DNA of 64,000 bases, from positions 124,001 through 188,000 of the forward strand of contig NZ_PGFA01000004.1 in the NCBI RefSeq assembly GCF_002797555.1, in the 5' to 3' direction. The translations under genes and the position numbers were made by a program. The notes under the pieces were generated by a model. It ran no database searches, was not told the DNA's origin, and saw only the letters and a list, made by a program, of their open reading frames with translations. Numbering within the stretch: position 1 is the stretch's first letter; every line of letters starts with the position of its first letter. Shown here piece by piece: positions 17,253 to 28,700 of the stretch. The stretch is from Hymenobacter chitinivorans DSM 11115 (GTDB lineage: Bacteria > Bacteroidota > Bacteroidia > Cytophagales > Hymenobacteraceae).

Positions 17253-18083
17253 ATGGACTGGATTCCGGCCAAGCTGCGCACTATTCGTCAGGAGTTCAAC
17301 ATGACGCAGCTAGAGTTGGCCCAAGCCAGCGGATTATCCCAGCGCGACATCAGCCAACTGGAGAACGGACGCAAGGAAGGACTGCCCAAAGAGTTTATTC
17401 ATTTTCTGCATAATCGGGGTGTCGACCTGAATTGGCTCTTCACGGACCCGGAGGCCGCAGAGGTCACTACTACGGTGGCGGGGGGAAAGCCGAAAAAATA
17501 TCTGACCCAGGAGCCTTCGGTAGCGCTGGCCGCCGAAGAGCCGGCCGGCTACGGCCTGAGCCGCCCAAGTCGCCCGGCCGCCGAAGCTGGGGCCACGCTG
17601 CGGCTGGTGGCCCGGGAGCAGCTGGCCGAGTACCCGCGGCGCTGCTCCGAGCAGGTCTTTCAGCAGCAGCTACCGGTCTGGAGTTTACCCTTACCGCAAG
17701 TACAGCAGGGCCTGTTTCGGGCGTTTCAACTACCCGACGCGGCGCTGGAACCCGCTTTTGCTTCGCTCGACTGGGTTATTGCCCAGGCCGAAGCTCCTGA
17801 TGCCGCGCTGCCAAGCGGGGCCCTGTACGTGGTAGTCACCCGGCAGCAGGTGTGGGTGCAGTACGTGTTTGTCGTGGCTGAGCAGCCCGGGCAGCTAGAG
17901 CTACGAGCCGCGCCTGATGCTGCCCCGACGGTTCTAGTACCCCAGGCTGCAGTGCTTGAGCTGTGGCGGGTAACGGGCCGGTTGAGCTTTCAGCTGCCCC
18001 CGGCGGCGCCCAAAGCCACTACCGTAGAAGCCAGCCTGCAGGACCTGCTCAATCGGGTGCAGCGCCTGGAGCAGGGCCGCTAG
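17253..18083 (+). CDS. XRE-family HTH transcriptional regulator
   Basis: 276 residues. The N-terminal Cro/C1-type helix-turn-helix (about residues 5-60) reads LRTIRQEFNMTQLELAQASGLSQRDISQLENGRKEG, a clear match to HTH_3. The rest is unassigned: a Pro/Ala-rich linker, then about 150 residues without a recognisable domain, and a short possible coiled coil at the end (LQDLLNRVQRLEQ). It is divergent from the RHS operon and has an AT-rich, dyad-containing leader. This suggests a local regulator of the toxin operon, though that is inference from position. Confidence 0.82.
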   Translation: MDWIPAKLRTIRQEFNMTQLELAQASGLSQRDISQLENGRKEGLPKEFIHFLHNRGVDLNWLFTDPEAAEVTTTVAGGKPKKYLTQEPSVALAAEEPAGYGLSRPSRPAAEAGATLRLVAREQLAEYPRRCSEQVFQQQLPVWSLPLPQVQQGLFRAFQLPDAALEPAFASLDWVIAQAEAPDAALPSGALYVVVTRQQVWVQYVFVVAEQPGQLELRAAPDAAPTVLVPQAAVLELWRVTGRLSFQLPPAAPKATTVEASLQDLLNRVQRLEQGR

Positions 18084-18236
18084 GGGGCTAGCTGTTCTGT
18101 CTTAACTTACCGGACAGAGCGCCAAACCAACTCCGGACCGGTATTTCCGGATGGGTCTGTCTTCTTCGTCGGAGGGCGGCGTTTTGTGCTTCCCGCCCGA
18201 TTTCTATTTCCATTGCTCCTTTTGCTTTGTCAACGC

Positions 18237-18851
18237 ATGAAGCTGCCGCCGATTCTGCTCTTTGTCAGTAGCTTGTTAACGGCAGACTACGTGCGGGCTC
18301 AGCCAACGGTAAAAAGCACGCCCTTGCACCGGTTCTTGCAGCAGCACTACGACAGCACCAGCATCTACCACAGCGGCTCGAGCTGGAACAACTCTCCCAA
18401 CTATCTGATTCTGGCCAAGCACCAAAACCAGGTGGATTTTTTCACCTACACCAGCCCGTACCGGGGAATAAAAGGGCGATACTACCCCGGCCAGCTGGCC
18501 AGAAAGTTTGCCCGAGAAGACCACGCCTTCCGGGCCGCCGCTCCTGATACCAACCGCTACCTGCAGCCGCAGCCGGCACGCCCCGCTGCCCTGCAGCAAG
18601 CCTGGCAGCAGCTCGACGCCCGCCAGCTGTGGCGGGTGAAGGACGACCAGGAAACGATAAGCAAGCCCGGAACCTGCGTTGTGGAAGATGCCGACGACAA
18701 CGTTTTCTACCTGATAGACCGGCGCACCATTCGAGTAGCTTCCTTTTACGCGCCCGATTTGCAGCAGTGCCTGGGTCCGGACTCGGGTCGGCGACACGCC
18801 CTGGCCGCCCGTAAGATTCTGCGCGCCCTGCTCACGAGCCGCCCGCAGTAG
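18237..18851 (+). CDS. Hypothetical secreted protein
   Basis: 204 residues from the ATG at 18237, which gives a clean signal peptide (MKLPPILLFVSSLLTADYVRAQ). An in-frame GTG at 18186 would add 17 residues ahead of it and is less likely. The mature part is basic and aromatic-rich, with PLHRFLQQHYDSTSIY, an NYLILAKHQNQVDFFTY stretch and a DADDNVFYLIDRRTIRVASFY segment near the end. No family recognised. It stands alone between the XRE gene and a small ORF. Confidence 0.6.
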   Translation: MKLPPILLFVSSLLTADYVRAQPTVKSTPLHRFLQQHYDSTSIYHSGSSWNNSPNYLILAKHQNQVDFFTYTSPYRGIKGRYYPGQLARKFAREDHAFRAAAPDTNRYLQPQPARPAALQQAWQQLDARQLWRVKDDQETISKPGTCVVEDADDNVFYLIDRRTIRVASFYAPDLQQCLGPDSGRRHALAARKILRALLTSRPQ

Positions 18852-18905
18852 CCGTTTTGCGCGCTGCCGCGTACCTGCCTGTTAGACCTTTAGTTTGTAA
18901 CCGCT

Positions 18906-19145
18906 ATGCTTTATTTCCACGATACCCTGCTTCGCTACGGCTTTATCCAGCAGCGCCCTGGCTTTTATAAGCGCCCGACCAGCGCGGCCATCGGCGGCAC
19001 CATGTTTTGCACCACGGGCGAAGACGGCCGGCCCCGCAAGATGCTGCTCTGGCAGCGGGGCCGCATCCTGGCGCAGGGCGACGTGGTGACCCTCGATGCC
19101 CTGGAGCAGGTGCTGCGGCGGGTGCTGGGCAATACGGTAGCCTGA
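18906..19145 (+). CDS. Small hypothetical protein (79 aa)
   Basis: A compact, charged, soluble-looking 79-residue protein: MLYFHDTLLRYGFIQQRPGF at the start and DVVTLDALEQVLRRVLGNTVA at the end. It has no signal peptide or membrane segment. It starts 54 bp after the preceding gene on the same strand. No family recognised. It is kept as a gene because of its coding-like composition and the absence of a better frame. Confidence 0.45.
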   Translation: MLYFHDTLLRYGFIQQRPGFYKRPTSAAIGGTMFCTTGEDGRPRKMLLWQRGRILAQGDVVTLDALEQVLRRVLGNTVA

Positions 19146-19362
19146 GCCGGGAAATAATCCGCGTGATTGAATCATCTTGCCGATGGTGCCAGCCGGGCGT
19201 GCACGTAGGGCATCGGCCTGTAAAAATGGCCTCGTCGGCGGGCCGTATTCGAGTCAAAATACCTAGTTCCGGGTATTGCCGACCTCTGCAAAGGTGTGGA
19301 CCTTTGACTACCTGAGTCGTCTTCGGCCACAGTTGTTTTTCTACACGTTTACCTTCTGATCT

Positions 19363-21021
19363 TTGAAAAAAACGGCTACCCTACTTCTGGGCCTTTGCAC
19401 GCTGCTTGGCCAGGCTGCTTCGGCCCAAACCCTTCTTAAGGACATTATTCCGGGCGCCAATGGCGGCTACCCCAGCAGCTTTGCCGCCGCCTCGGGCGGG
19501 CTGCTCTTTGCCGCCCAGGACCCTTCCCTCGTTTTTGGCGACAATCAACTATGGAAAACCGACGGCACCTCCGCCGGGACGACGCTGTTGAAAGCTTTCA
19601 AGGTTAATCCAAATGGAGAAGACCGTTTCGTAAGCATGGGCGGCAATGTCTACTTTTCGGCATATGAGGCTGCCACCGGCTGGGAGCTGTGGAAAAGCGA
19701 CGGTACTGCTGCCGGCACTGTGCTAGTGAAAGATATCTGGCCGGGCGGCGGCAGCGCGGCGAGTAGCACTCCCAGCAATCTGGTGGTGATGAACAACAGC
19801 CTGTATTTCTATGCCGCGGATGGCGTCAGTGGCCGGGAACTTTGGGCGTCGGATGGCACGGCGGGGGGCACGCGCCTGGTAAAGGATATCCGACCGGGCA
19901 GTCTGCCCGCGCTTACGGCTACCCACCTCGATGACATAGCCGTCGTGGGCAATACCCTGTACTTCAATGCCCAGGATGGGGCGGGCGGCAACGAGCTGTG
20001 GAAAAGCGACGGCACCGCCGCCGGTACCGTGCTGGTCAAAGACCTGCGGGCCGGTAACAATACGGGCAGCAATCCTCACCACCTGGCGGCGTGCAACGGC
20101 AAAGTCTTTTTTACGGCCGACGACGGAACTGTAGGAGAAGAGCTCTTCGTCAGTGATGGCACGGTAGGCGGGACCGGACTAATAAAAGACATTGCTGTTG
20201 GTGGGAATGCTTATCCGAGCGGTATGACGGCCTTAGGCAATACGCTGTATTTCACAGCGTACACCCAAACCGAAGGCTCGGAGCTGTGGAGAACGGATGG
20301 TTCCGCGGCCGGCACCATGCTGGTGAAAGATCTTAGGTCCGGAACGGGCAGTGCATTCGGGATTGTCGGGTCGTCTAATCCGGAAATGATGCCTTACAAG
20401 GGCAGCTTGTATTTTGCCGCCTTTGACGGAGTAGACTATCGACTCTACAAAACCGATGGTACCGCTGCGGGTACGGTGCTGATGACTCCCAGCACTAAAT
20501 ACAATGAGTTTGACTACATCGGAGCCTTTAGCGTGGTAGACGATTACCTTCTCTTTAGCGCCGGCAGCCAGTATGATCAGACGGTTGGCGTCGAGCTGTG
20601 GCGTAGCGACGGGACCGTAGCCGGTACGACTCGCTTTAAAGATCTGAACACGGGTCGGGGAAGCTCCTATCCCTCCCGGATGGTACCCTACAATGGCGCC
20701 TGGTACTTTGCTGCCGCCGATGACGCCCATGGTGCTGAGCTCTGGCGCTATGCTGGCACATCTAGTAGCGTGGCCGCCTCGCAGCAGCAGTTGGCCACCG
20801 CCTGGCCCAATCCCGTGACGGACCGGCTCTACCTGACGAAGCGCCTGCCGCAGCAAGCAGCCCTGACCTACGAGGTGCGCAATGCCATTGGGCAGGTAGT
20901 AGCCCAGGGCACCATGGGCGCAGCCACAAGTATTGGGGTTAGCCACTTGCCGGCCGGGGTATATTTCCTGCACTTGCAGGCGGCCGCCGGGCAGCAGACG
21001 GTAAAGTTTATGAAGCACTAA
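19363..21021 (+). CDS. ELWxxDGT-repeat secreted protein with type IX sorting domain
   Basis: 552 residues starting at a TTG codon (19363), which alone gives the signal peptide MKKTATLLLGLCTLLGQAASAQ. The body has eight recognisable copies of the ELWxxDGTxxGTxLVKD motif (for example ELWKSDGTAAGTVLVKDI) and a degenerate ninth, spaced about 45-60 residues apart, likely a beta-propeller-like structure. The C-terminal about 80 residues (WPNPVTDRLYL...YEVRNAIGQVVAQG...LPAGVYFLHL...QTVKFMKH) are a type IX secretion sorting domain, implying export across the outer membrane. Substrate or ligand is unknown. A hairpin at 21054-21089 probably ends the transcript. Confidence 0.88.
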   Translation: MKKTATLLLGLCTLLGQAASAQTLLKDIIPGANGGYPSSFAAASGGLLFAAQDPSLVFGDNQLWKTDGTSAGTTLLKAFKVNPNGEDRFVSMGGNVYFSAYEAATGWELWKSDGTAAGTVLVKDIWPGGGSAASSTPSNLVVMNNSLYFYAADGVSGRELWASDGTAGGTRLVKDIRPGSLPALTATHLDDIAVVGNTLYFNAQDGAGGNELWKSDGTAAGTVLVKDLRAGNNTGSNPHHLAACNGKVFFTADDGTVGEELFVSDGTVGGTGLIKDIAVGGNAYPSGMTALGNTLYFTAYTQTEGSELWRTDGSAAGTMLVKDLRSGTGSAFGIVGSSNPEMMPYKGSLYFAAFDGVDYRLYKTDGTAAGTVLMTPSTKYNEFDYIGAFSVVDDYLLFSAGSQYDQTVGVELWRSDGTVAGTTRFKDLNTGRGSSYPSRMVPYNGAWYFAAADDAHGAELWRYAGTSSSVAASQQQLATAWPNPVTDRLYLTKRLPQQAALTYEVRNAIGQVVAQGTMGAATSIGVSHLPAGVYFLHLQAAAGQQTVKFMKH

Positions 21022-21053
21022 AGAAGCAGCTGCCCAGCTTTGCTCAGGCTGCA

Positions 21054-21089
21054 CAATGTGCCCGTTGGCTTCGGCTGGCGGGCACATTG
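21054..21089. terminator. Stem-loop after the ELWxxDGT gene
   Basis: Perfect 11-bp arms CAATGTGCCCG and CGGGCACATTG around a 14-nt loop, 32 bp after the stop codon. There is no strong T-run, so termination is likely but not certain. Confidence 0.5.
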
Positions 21090-21188
21090 CTGTATATGGG
21101 TCGTCCGGGTGCAGGCTGCTTCCCACGGGGCGAATGACGCGTTGGGGCACTACTGACGGCCCGGTAGGCCCACTGCCGGGCCGCCGGG

Positions 21189-21932
21189 CTAACGAAACTT
21201 GCCGGCGAGTACCCGCCGCCGGCCCCAGCTTTTCAGGAACACGTGGTAGCGGTGCGAATCAGGGCTGGCTACTTCTACCCAACTGCTCCGGTGCCCGGGG
21301 CGGCTAACGCGGAGCTTGGTTGATCCGGCAACGGCCGAAGCCGGGACTTCCAGGTAAAAATGCCCCAGGGCATTCGTCGTCGCCTTAAGCTCCGGCATGT
21401 CCACTACGACAACTCGGGCCTTGCCCAGGGGCAGACCCCACCTGTTGTGAACCGAGCCGCGCAAGATTACCCGCCCCCCGGGAGCGGCCATTTCCTCGGC
21501 CTGCTGCTGCCGGGCTTCCTGCTGGGCCAGCTCGTCGGGAGCCGTATAGGTGTAGGGGGTAAACCGGGCGGCCGCTTCGGGCCGCGGAATGTCGGCTACT
21601 TCCTGATTAACTTTTTGAGCCCGGCTTTCCAGGGCCGTAACTTCGCGCAGGCCCAGTACGGTAGCGGCCGCGGCTAGCCAGGTGCGCCAGCGCGGAGTAG
21701 CCTCCGGGGCCCGCCGCAGTTCCCGGTCGAGCTGCTCTTCCGTGAAACGCCCGCAGGATACGGCCGGGTTATGCCGCAGAAACCGCAGGATTTCCGCATC
21801 GGTCATCTGAGTGAAGTCGGTGACTGTCTCGCGGCAGGCGGCGCAGTGCCGGCCGTTGGGCACTGGCGTCATCTGCTGCCACAATTCGGCGCAGGGTTTG
21901 GCAATAGTGAGCGTGGTAGCGGTGCGGGGCAT
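21189..21932 (-). CDS. CxxC-module protein with one membrane helix and a carboxypeptidase-regulatory-like domain
   Basis: 247 residues. The N-terminal about 70 residues hold a Cys-rich module: PCAELWQQM...GRHCAACRETVTDFTQMTDAEILRFL...SCGRF...QLDREL. I have a sense of this pattern recurring in Bacteroidota proteins of unknown role. A short hydrophobic segment follows (WLAAAATVLGL), then a linker, then a beta-sandwich-like domain (RVILRGSVHNRWGLPLGKARVVVVD...ATTNALGHFYLEVP) resembling carboxypeptidase regulatory repeats. The next minus-strand gene upstream has a similar C-terminal domain. Function unknown. Confidence 0.65.
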   Translation of the reverse strand: MPRTATTLTIAKPCAELWQQMTPVPNGRHCAACRETVTDFTQMTDAEILRFLRHNPAVSCGRFTEEQLDRELRRAPEATPRWRTWLAAAATVLGLREVTALESRAQKVNQEVADIPRPEAAARFTPYTYTAPDELAQQEARQQQAEEMAAPGGRVILRGSVHNRWGLPLGKARVVVVDMPELKATTNALGHFYLEVPASAVAGSTKLRVSRPGHRSSWVEVASPDSHRYHVFLKSWGRRRVLAGKFR

Positions 21933-21980
21933 AGGCAGCGGGATGAAGCGACAAAATAGCTGGTTACAAATGAATTCCGG

Positions 21981-22457
21981 CTACGGGCGGCTCCGGCTTC
22001 TGCGGGCTTCCTGGCGCAGGCGGCGGGCCCGCTCCTTACCAAAGATGTCTTCGGCGCTACACTCGACCCCAACCGGCGACGACTCGCACACCATAATGTG
22101 GATTGGGCCCGCTGCGAAAAGATTTACGGCTTTGCGGTACTGCCCGCAGTTAGGGTGCGTGAGCAGGAGCTCGTCTTTAGTAATCCGGCCGGCGCGGCGG
22201 AGCGGAATAGCAAAGAAAAACTCGCCGTTGGAGTCGGTTTGGGCGGCCAGCCCGAGGCGACGGAACGCAAGGTGTAGCCCGGGCTGCTGCTCGCCGGTAG
22301 CGGTGTGCACGGTGCCCCGGAGGTAAAGGGAATCGGGGGGCACAGGAGCAGGGTGCGCGGTAATAGCTGCCGCTGGCTCGGCGGCCCCGCCGGGCAAGGG
22401 CGGTTCAGTAAGCAGCATCGTGGCCACCAAGCTTGCAAATCGGCACACGAAAAGCAT
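21981..22457 (-). CDS. Carboxypeptidase-regulatory-like domain protein
   Basis: 158 residues with a possible N-terminal signal sequence. The core (LYLRGTVHTATGEQQPGLHLAFRRLGLAAQTDSNGEFFFAIP) matches the CarboxypepD_reg-like beta-sandwich: a GTV...G start and a TDSNGEF turn. The tail is strongly basic (KERARRLRQEARRSRSRP). It lies 48 bp upstream of the CxxC-module gene on the same strand and shares its domain type, so the two are probably co-expressed. Role unknown; an envelope location is likely. Confidence 0.6.
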   Translation of the reverse strand: MLFVCRFASLVATMLLTEPPLPGGAAEPAAAITAHPAPVPPDSLYLRGTVHTATGEQQPGLHLAFRRLGLAAQTDSNGEFFFAIPLRRAGRITKDELLLTHPNCGQYRKAVNLFAAGPIHIMVCESSPVGVECSAEDIFGKERARRLRQEARRSRSRP

Positions 22458-22521
22458 CGGGAAGTGAAAAAGGCCGTTTGGCAGGATGATATTGGGGTGC
22501 TTTACTCGGAGTTAGGCCAGG

Positions 22522-23219
22522 TTACCGCTGCCGGCCCCCAATATATACTTGCTCTTGATAAGGCGCGGTAGGTCCGTTGCCCAAAGAGATGTTGTTCGTG
22601 ATTTGAATACTGTCGCCCGGATACTGAATTCTTAAGTGATTAGAACGCCGGGACGGAGAATAATATAAATGACCAGGGCCATGAATGGTGCCGGCGGACT
22701 GCTCAAAAGAGCGGGCTCTCAAAATGTAACCAGAGCCGGCCAGCTGTAGTTCGGAACCCGAGCGAACGGCTGTGAGCGTTGCTGAGGGCAGAGGAGTGAT
22801 TACCTGTTGCCCATCCGAATAAACGATACGGTAATATATTTTGCTGAAGAAGTAGGTTCCCCTATAGCGTTCGGCCAAAAGCACGGCCGTATCGGCCTGA
22901 ACCAGAGTGAGCGTTCGGCTACATGTGGCGGCACCCTTGGGCCCAGTGGTATTCAAGGTAACAGTGTACGTGCCGGCTTTACGAAACGTATGGCTGGGGT
23001 TAGGCAGGGTAGCGGTACTGCCGTCGCCAAACTGCCAGGCATAGGTGGCAGCATCCGTGGCCTTACTGGTGAAGTCAATGGGGGTAAAGTTCTGAGTCGA
23101 GCCGCTGTAGCTGAACTCAACCGTGGGCGGCGGGGGCGGGGGCGTTGCCTCTTCATCCGACGACTGGCAGCCGGTCAGGCCCAGCGCTACCGTAAGGGTT
23201 ACAAGAGAAGTGCTTTCAC
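22522..23219 (-). CDS. PKD-domain lipoprotein with apparently frameshifted start
   Basis: The longest frame with a recognised start begins at a TTG at 22956 (144 residues), but the same frame stays open upstream and encodes a lipobox LGLTGCQSSDE, a six-proline linker and a PKD domain (FSYSGSTQNFTPIDF...YAWQFGDGSTATLPNPSHTF...GTYTVTLN). The true gene must therefore start further upstream. No ATG, GTG or TTG is available ahead of the lipobox in that frame. A GTG at 23217-23219 starts MKALLL in a shifted frame and hits TAA at once. One extra base would join MKALL to VTLTVALGLTGC. So this is either a one-base deletion (pseudogene or sequence error) or a non-standard start. The C-terminal half is unassigned. 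Confidence 0.6.
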
Positions 23220-23473
23220 TGGAGCTGCAAGGTGTGGTATCAAAAAAAGGAGCAAGATGAATAGGCCAGTTCCGGCCGAACGAAGGCCGGAGATGCCACC
23301 GCCGAACGGTGGGAAGCAGGGCTGATAGGGAGGCGGGCTGTTGCCGGGCCTAAGATAGAAGATACTGGGGCGGGGCCAATGGACAAACGTTGTTTTGCAG
23401 CGGCATCGGTAACCCCGCCGCAATATTCTTTATCTTTTGGGCCTCAAACCCCCCGCTCCCTCACAACCCATAA

Positions 23474-25219
<1,746 letters not shown>

Positions 25220-25763
25220 CCGCCGGTGCTTCGCCAGGCGCTTCGCCTTATCCTGTCTGGACGCTGGATTCCGCCCGCCGCCCCCTCGCAGGGCCGGCCG
25301 CCGCGGCATCTGGCGTCCAGCCTGCGTTTGAAGCCGTGGTAAGGCGGCCCCAAGCCCTGCCCGTAGCCCCCGAAACGGCCGCTACAACTCCCGAAGTCTC
25401 GGCCGTAACGACCGAAGCAGTGAAATTAGCTACCGGATGCCTCTTCGGTTGCTACGGAAACCGCTTCGGGCGCTACGGATAATGCTTCAGGAGCTACCGC
25501 CGGTGCTTCGGACGCTGCCGTTGGGGCTTCGGTTGATACAGTTGGCGCTTCGGTTGCTACGGGTGCCGCTTCGGTTGCTAAGGATGAGGTTTCGGGCGCT
25601 GCCGCGGGGCCTACCGCCGGGGATGGCCGAGTTGGGGTGGCGGGTAGGATTTGTGTGCCCGGGCCAATAGCTTCGTTGCGGCCCAGCTGGGCGGCCCGCC
25701 CCGCCGCTTACCCCGCCGGGCGCTCTGCTCTTACACCCGGTATTTTCTCCGGCTTACCTGCTT
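25220..25763. other. Intergenic region with decayed coding-like sequence
   Basis: 544 bp between the permease and the large helicase-nuclease. The first about 210 bp can be read in the frame -1 relative to the permease as an Ala/Thr/Pro-rich peptide (e.g. PVAPETAATTPEVSAVTTEA). After a further +1 shift the tandem repeat at 25442-25609 reads as Ala/Ser-rich heptapeptides. Neither frame has a good start, and stops interrupt both. It is best read as a relic or non-coding repeat. Confidence 0.4.
25442..25609 (+). repeat. 21-bp tandem repeat, eight units
   Basis: Eight consecutive 21-bp units start at 25442, 25463, 25484, 25505, 25526, 25547, 25568 and 25589. Consensus is about GCTTCGGTTGCTACGG plus five variable bases. 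In one frame each unit reads as an A-S-x-A-T-x-x heptapeptide. Unit length is exact and divergence sits mostly in the last five bases. Confidence 0.9.
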
Positions 25764-28700
25764 ATGTCAACTGAACCCCTCCCCGCCCCGGCCAGCCTGC
25801 TTTCCCGCCTCCACGCCTCCCGCGAAGAGCTGCTGGATCTGGGCCTGCGCAACCCGCTGCTCAACTTCCGGCCCTCCCCGGCCCGGGGTGTACTAGTGGT
25901 GCAGGAAGAGTCGGCGGCGGTGTACGAAGGACTGGTGCGCCAGGGCAAAACCATGTACTTTCTAGCCGCGCCCGAGGCAAAGTCTACAACGGGCAAGCCA
26001 GGGCAAACCGAACAAGTAGAGCCCCCGGAAGAACCAGCCGCAGCCACTACGGCCCCAGCCGCAGAAACTGCCGACAACCAAGCGCCGACGCTAGCCGAAG
26101 CCGAGCGCCAGCGCCTGCTCACCGATAATAAGCTGCAAACCGCCGAGCCGCTGGAGAAGCTCGAAAAGCGCCTGCTCAACACCTACTACACGGCCCGCAC
26201 CAGCCTGGAAGAACAGGGCGTTAATATTCTGTATCTGGCGTTGGGCCAACTGACGTGGTACGAGGCCGACAGCAGCCCGGAAGCGCGGCAGGCCCCGCTG
26301 CTGCTGGTGCCGGTACTGTTGGAGCGGGGCACGGCCGCCGAGCGGTTTAAGCTGCGCCACACCGGGGCCGAAGTGGAGGGCAACCTGAGTTTGCAAGCCA
26401 AGCTGCGCACCAGCTTCGGGCTGGGTCTGCCCCTGCCCGAGGCCGAGGATGAGCTGCGCGTAGCCGAGTATTTCGCGGCCGTAGCCCAGGCTGTGGCCGG
26501 GGTGCCGCGCTGGCAGGTGCAGCCCGACGCCATAGCCCTGGGCTTCTTTTCCTTCGGCAAGTTCCTGCTCTACCGCGACCTGGACCCCAGCACCTGGCCC
26601 GCCGCGGGCGGCCTGCTGGAGCACCCCGCCATTGCCGCCCTGCTCGGCCCCGACACCGGCTTCCAGGATGCCGCGCCCACCCTCGACGACTCGGCTTTTC
26701 TGGACACCGAAAGCCAAGCCCACGCGCTGCACCAGGTGCTGGATGCCGACTCCTCGCAGCTGCTGGCGCTGCTGGCCGTGCAGGAAGGCCGCAACCTGGT
26801 GATTCAGGGTCCGCCCGGCACGGGCAAGTCCCAGACCATTGCCAACCTGCTGGCCGAGGCCATTGGGGCGGGCAAAAAGGTGCTGTTTGTGGCCGAGAAA
26901 ATGGCGGCCCTGGAAGTGGTGCAGCGCCGCCTCGAAAACCTGGGTCTGGGCGCGGCCTGCCTGGAGCTGCACAGCCACAAAGCCAACAAGAAAGCTCTGC
27001 TCGACGAGCTGCGCCACACGCTCAGCCTGGGCCGCCCGGCCGCCGCCCCCGACCTGGCCGACCAGATGGCCCAGCTGCCCCGCTACCGCACCGCTCTGAA
27101 CGACTACGCTCTGGCCGTCAATGCCCCCATTGGCCGTAGCCGCCGCACCGCCCAGCAAGTGGTGGGCGAGTTGCTGCGCCTGCGGGAAGAGTCGGGGGCG
27201 GTAGAGCTGCCCCGCCTGGCTTTTGCCCGCTTGCCCGAGTGGACCGATGCCGATGCTACCCAGGCCGAAACCCAGGCGCGACGCGTGCAGGCCGTTTTGC
27301 AGAAGATTGGCCGACCCAAAAACCTGCTCTTCTGGGGGAGTGAGCTGTTCGTCCTGCTGCCCGCCGACCAGCAGGCCCTGACGCGGCAGCTGCGGGAAGC
27401 CGCGGCGGCCGTAGCCGATTTGCAGGCGGCGGCTCAAACCCTGGCGCAGCGCCTGGGCCTGCCGGCTCCCGCCGCCCGCGCCGCGGCCGAAGCCCTGCTG
27501 CCCGCCGCCCGCCACGCCCAGCTGGCCCCGCCGCTGCCCGGAGTAGCCGTGGCCGACGCCAGCTGGGTGCAGCGTGCCACGCAACTCAACGAAGTGCTGG
27601 GGGCCGGGGCCCGCTATACGGCCTTGCACCAGCAGCACGACGCGGCCCTGCTGCCCGAGGCCTGGAACCAGGAGCTGCTGGTGGAGCGGGCCGCCCTGCT
27701 GAGCTACGGCGACAAATGGTGGAACTTCCTCAGCTCTGACTTTCGGCAGGCCAAAAAGCGCCTGCAAAGCCTGTGGCGCGGCCCCTTGCCCACCGAGCCG
27801 GTGGCCGTGCTGCCCGTGCTGGATGCCATTCACGAAGCCCGCCGCCACGCCCAAATGGTGCAGGAGGCGGGTTCCTGGGCGGAACCGTTGTTTGGGTCCG
27901 CCTGGCAAAATCTGCGCTCCGACTGGCCCGCGTTGCGCAAAGCCGCCGACTACCTGACCCAGACGCACCAGCGCATTGCCCAGCGCCAACTGCCCGCCGA
28001 GCTGCTGCAGTATTTGGCCCAGGCCCCTAATCCGGCGACGGTTGCGGCTCCACTAGCGGCGCTGGAAACGGCTCTGGCTCAGCACCGGGCGGCTCTGCAG
28101 GCCGTGGCTCAGGCCTTGCAGCTCAACGAAGCCCGCCGCTTTGGTCCCGAGGGCCGGCTGGAGTTTCAGCCTTTTGCCGCCCAGCACGCCACGCTCAGCG
28201 CTTGGCTCGCCGACGTGCCCGCCCTGCGCCTGACCACCGAATGGAACAACGTGGCCGCGGCCGTAACAGCCGACAACCTGCCCGAGCTGCTGACGCTGGC
28301 CGAAACCTGGGAGCCGGCCGCCCAGCACCTGGCCGCGGCCGTGCGCCAGACCTGGCTGGAGTTTTTGCAGAAGCAGGCCTACAGTCAATTTCCGGCGTTG
28401 CGGCAGTTTGAGCGGGCTAGCCACGAGCAAACCGCCGCCCATTTCCGCGAGGCCGACGAAGACTCGCTCTATCACAACCGGGTGCGGGCCATGCAGCAGC
28501 ATTTCAGCCAGTTGCCCAACGCCCAGGCCAGCGGGCAGATGCTGCTGCTGCGCAACGAGTTTGCCAAGAAAACCCGCCACTTGCCCCTGCGCAAGCTCAT
28601 GCAGCAGGCCGGCCGTGCCATCCAGGCCATCAAGCCGGTGTTTATGATGTCGCCGCTGTCGGTGGCCAGCTACCTGCCCCCGGGTGCCGCCGAATTCGAC

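Noticed and set aside
23199..23423. 74-codon minus-strand frame with hydrophobic stretch ending PVKALLL
   Set aside because: It has no coding character upstream. Its end is only the displaced start of the PKD lipoprotein signal peptide.
26091..27989. 632-codon minus-strand frame opposite the helicase-nuclease
   Set aside because: Antisense shadow of a high-GC gene; no domain, and the plus strand carries intact helicase motifs.
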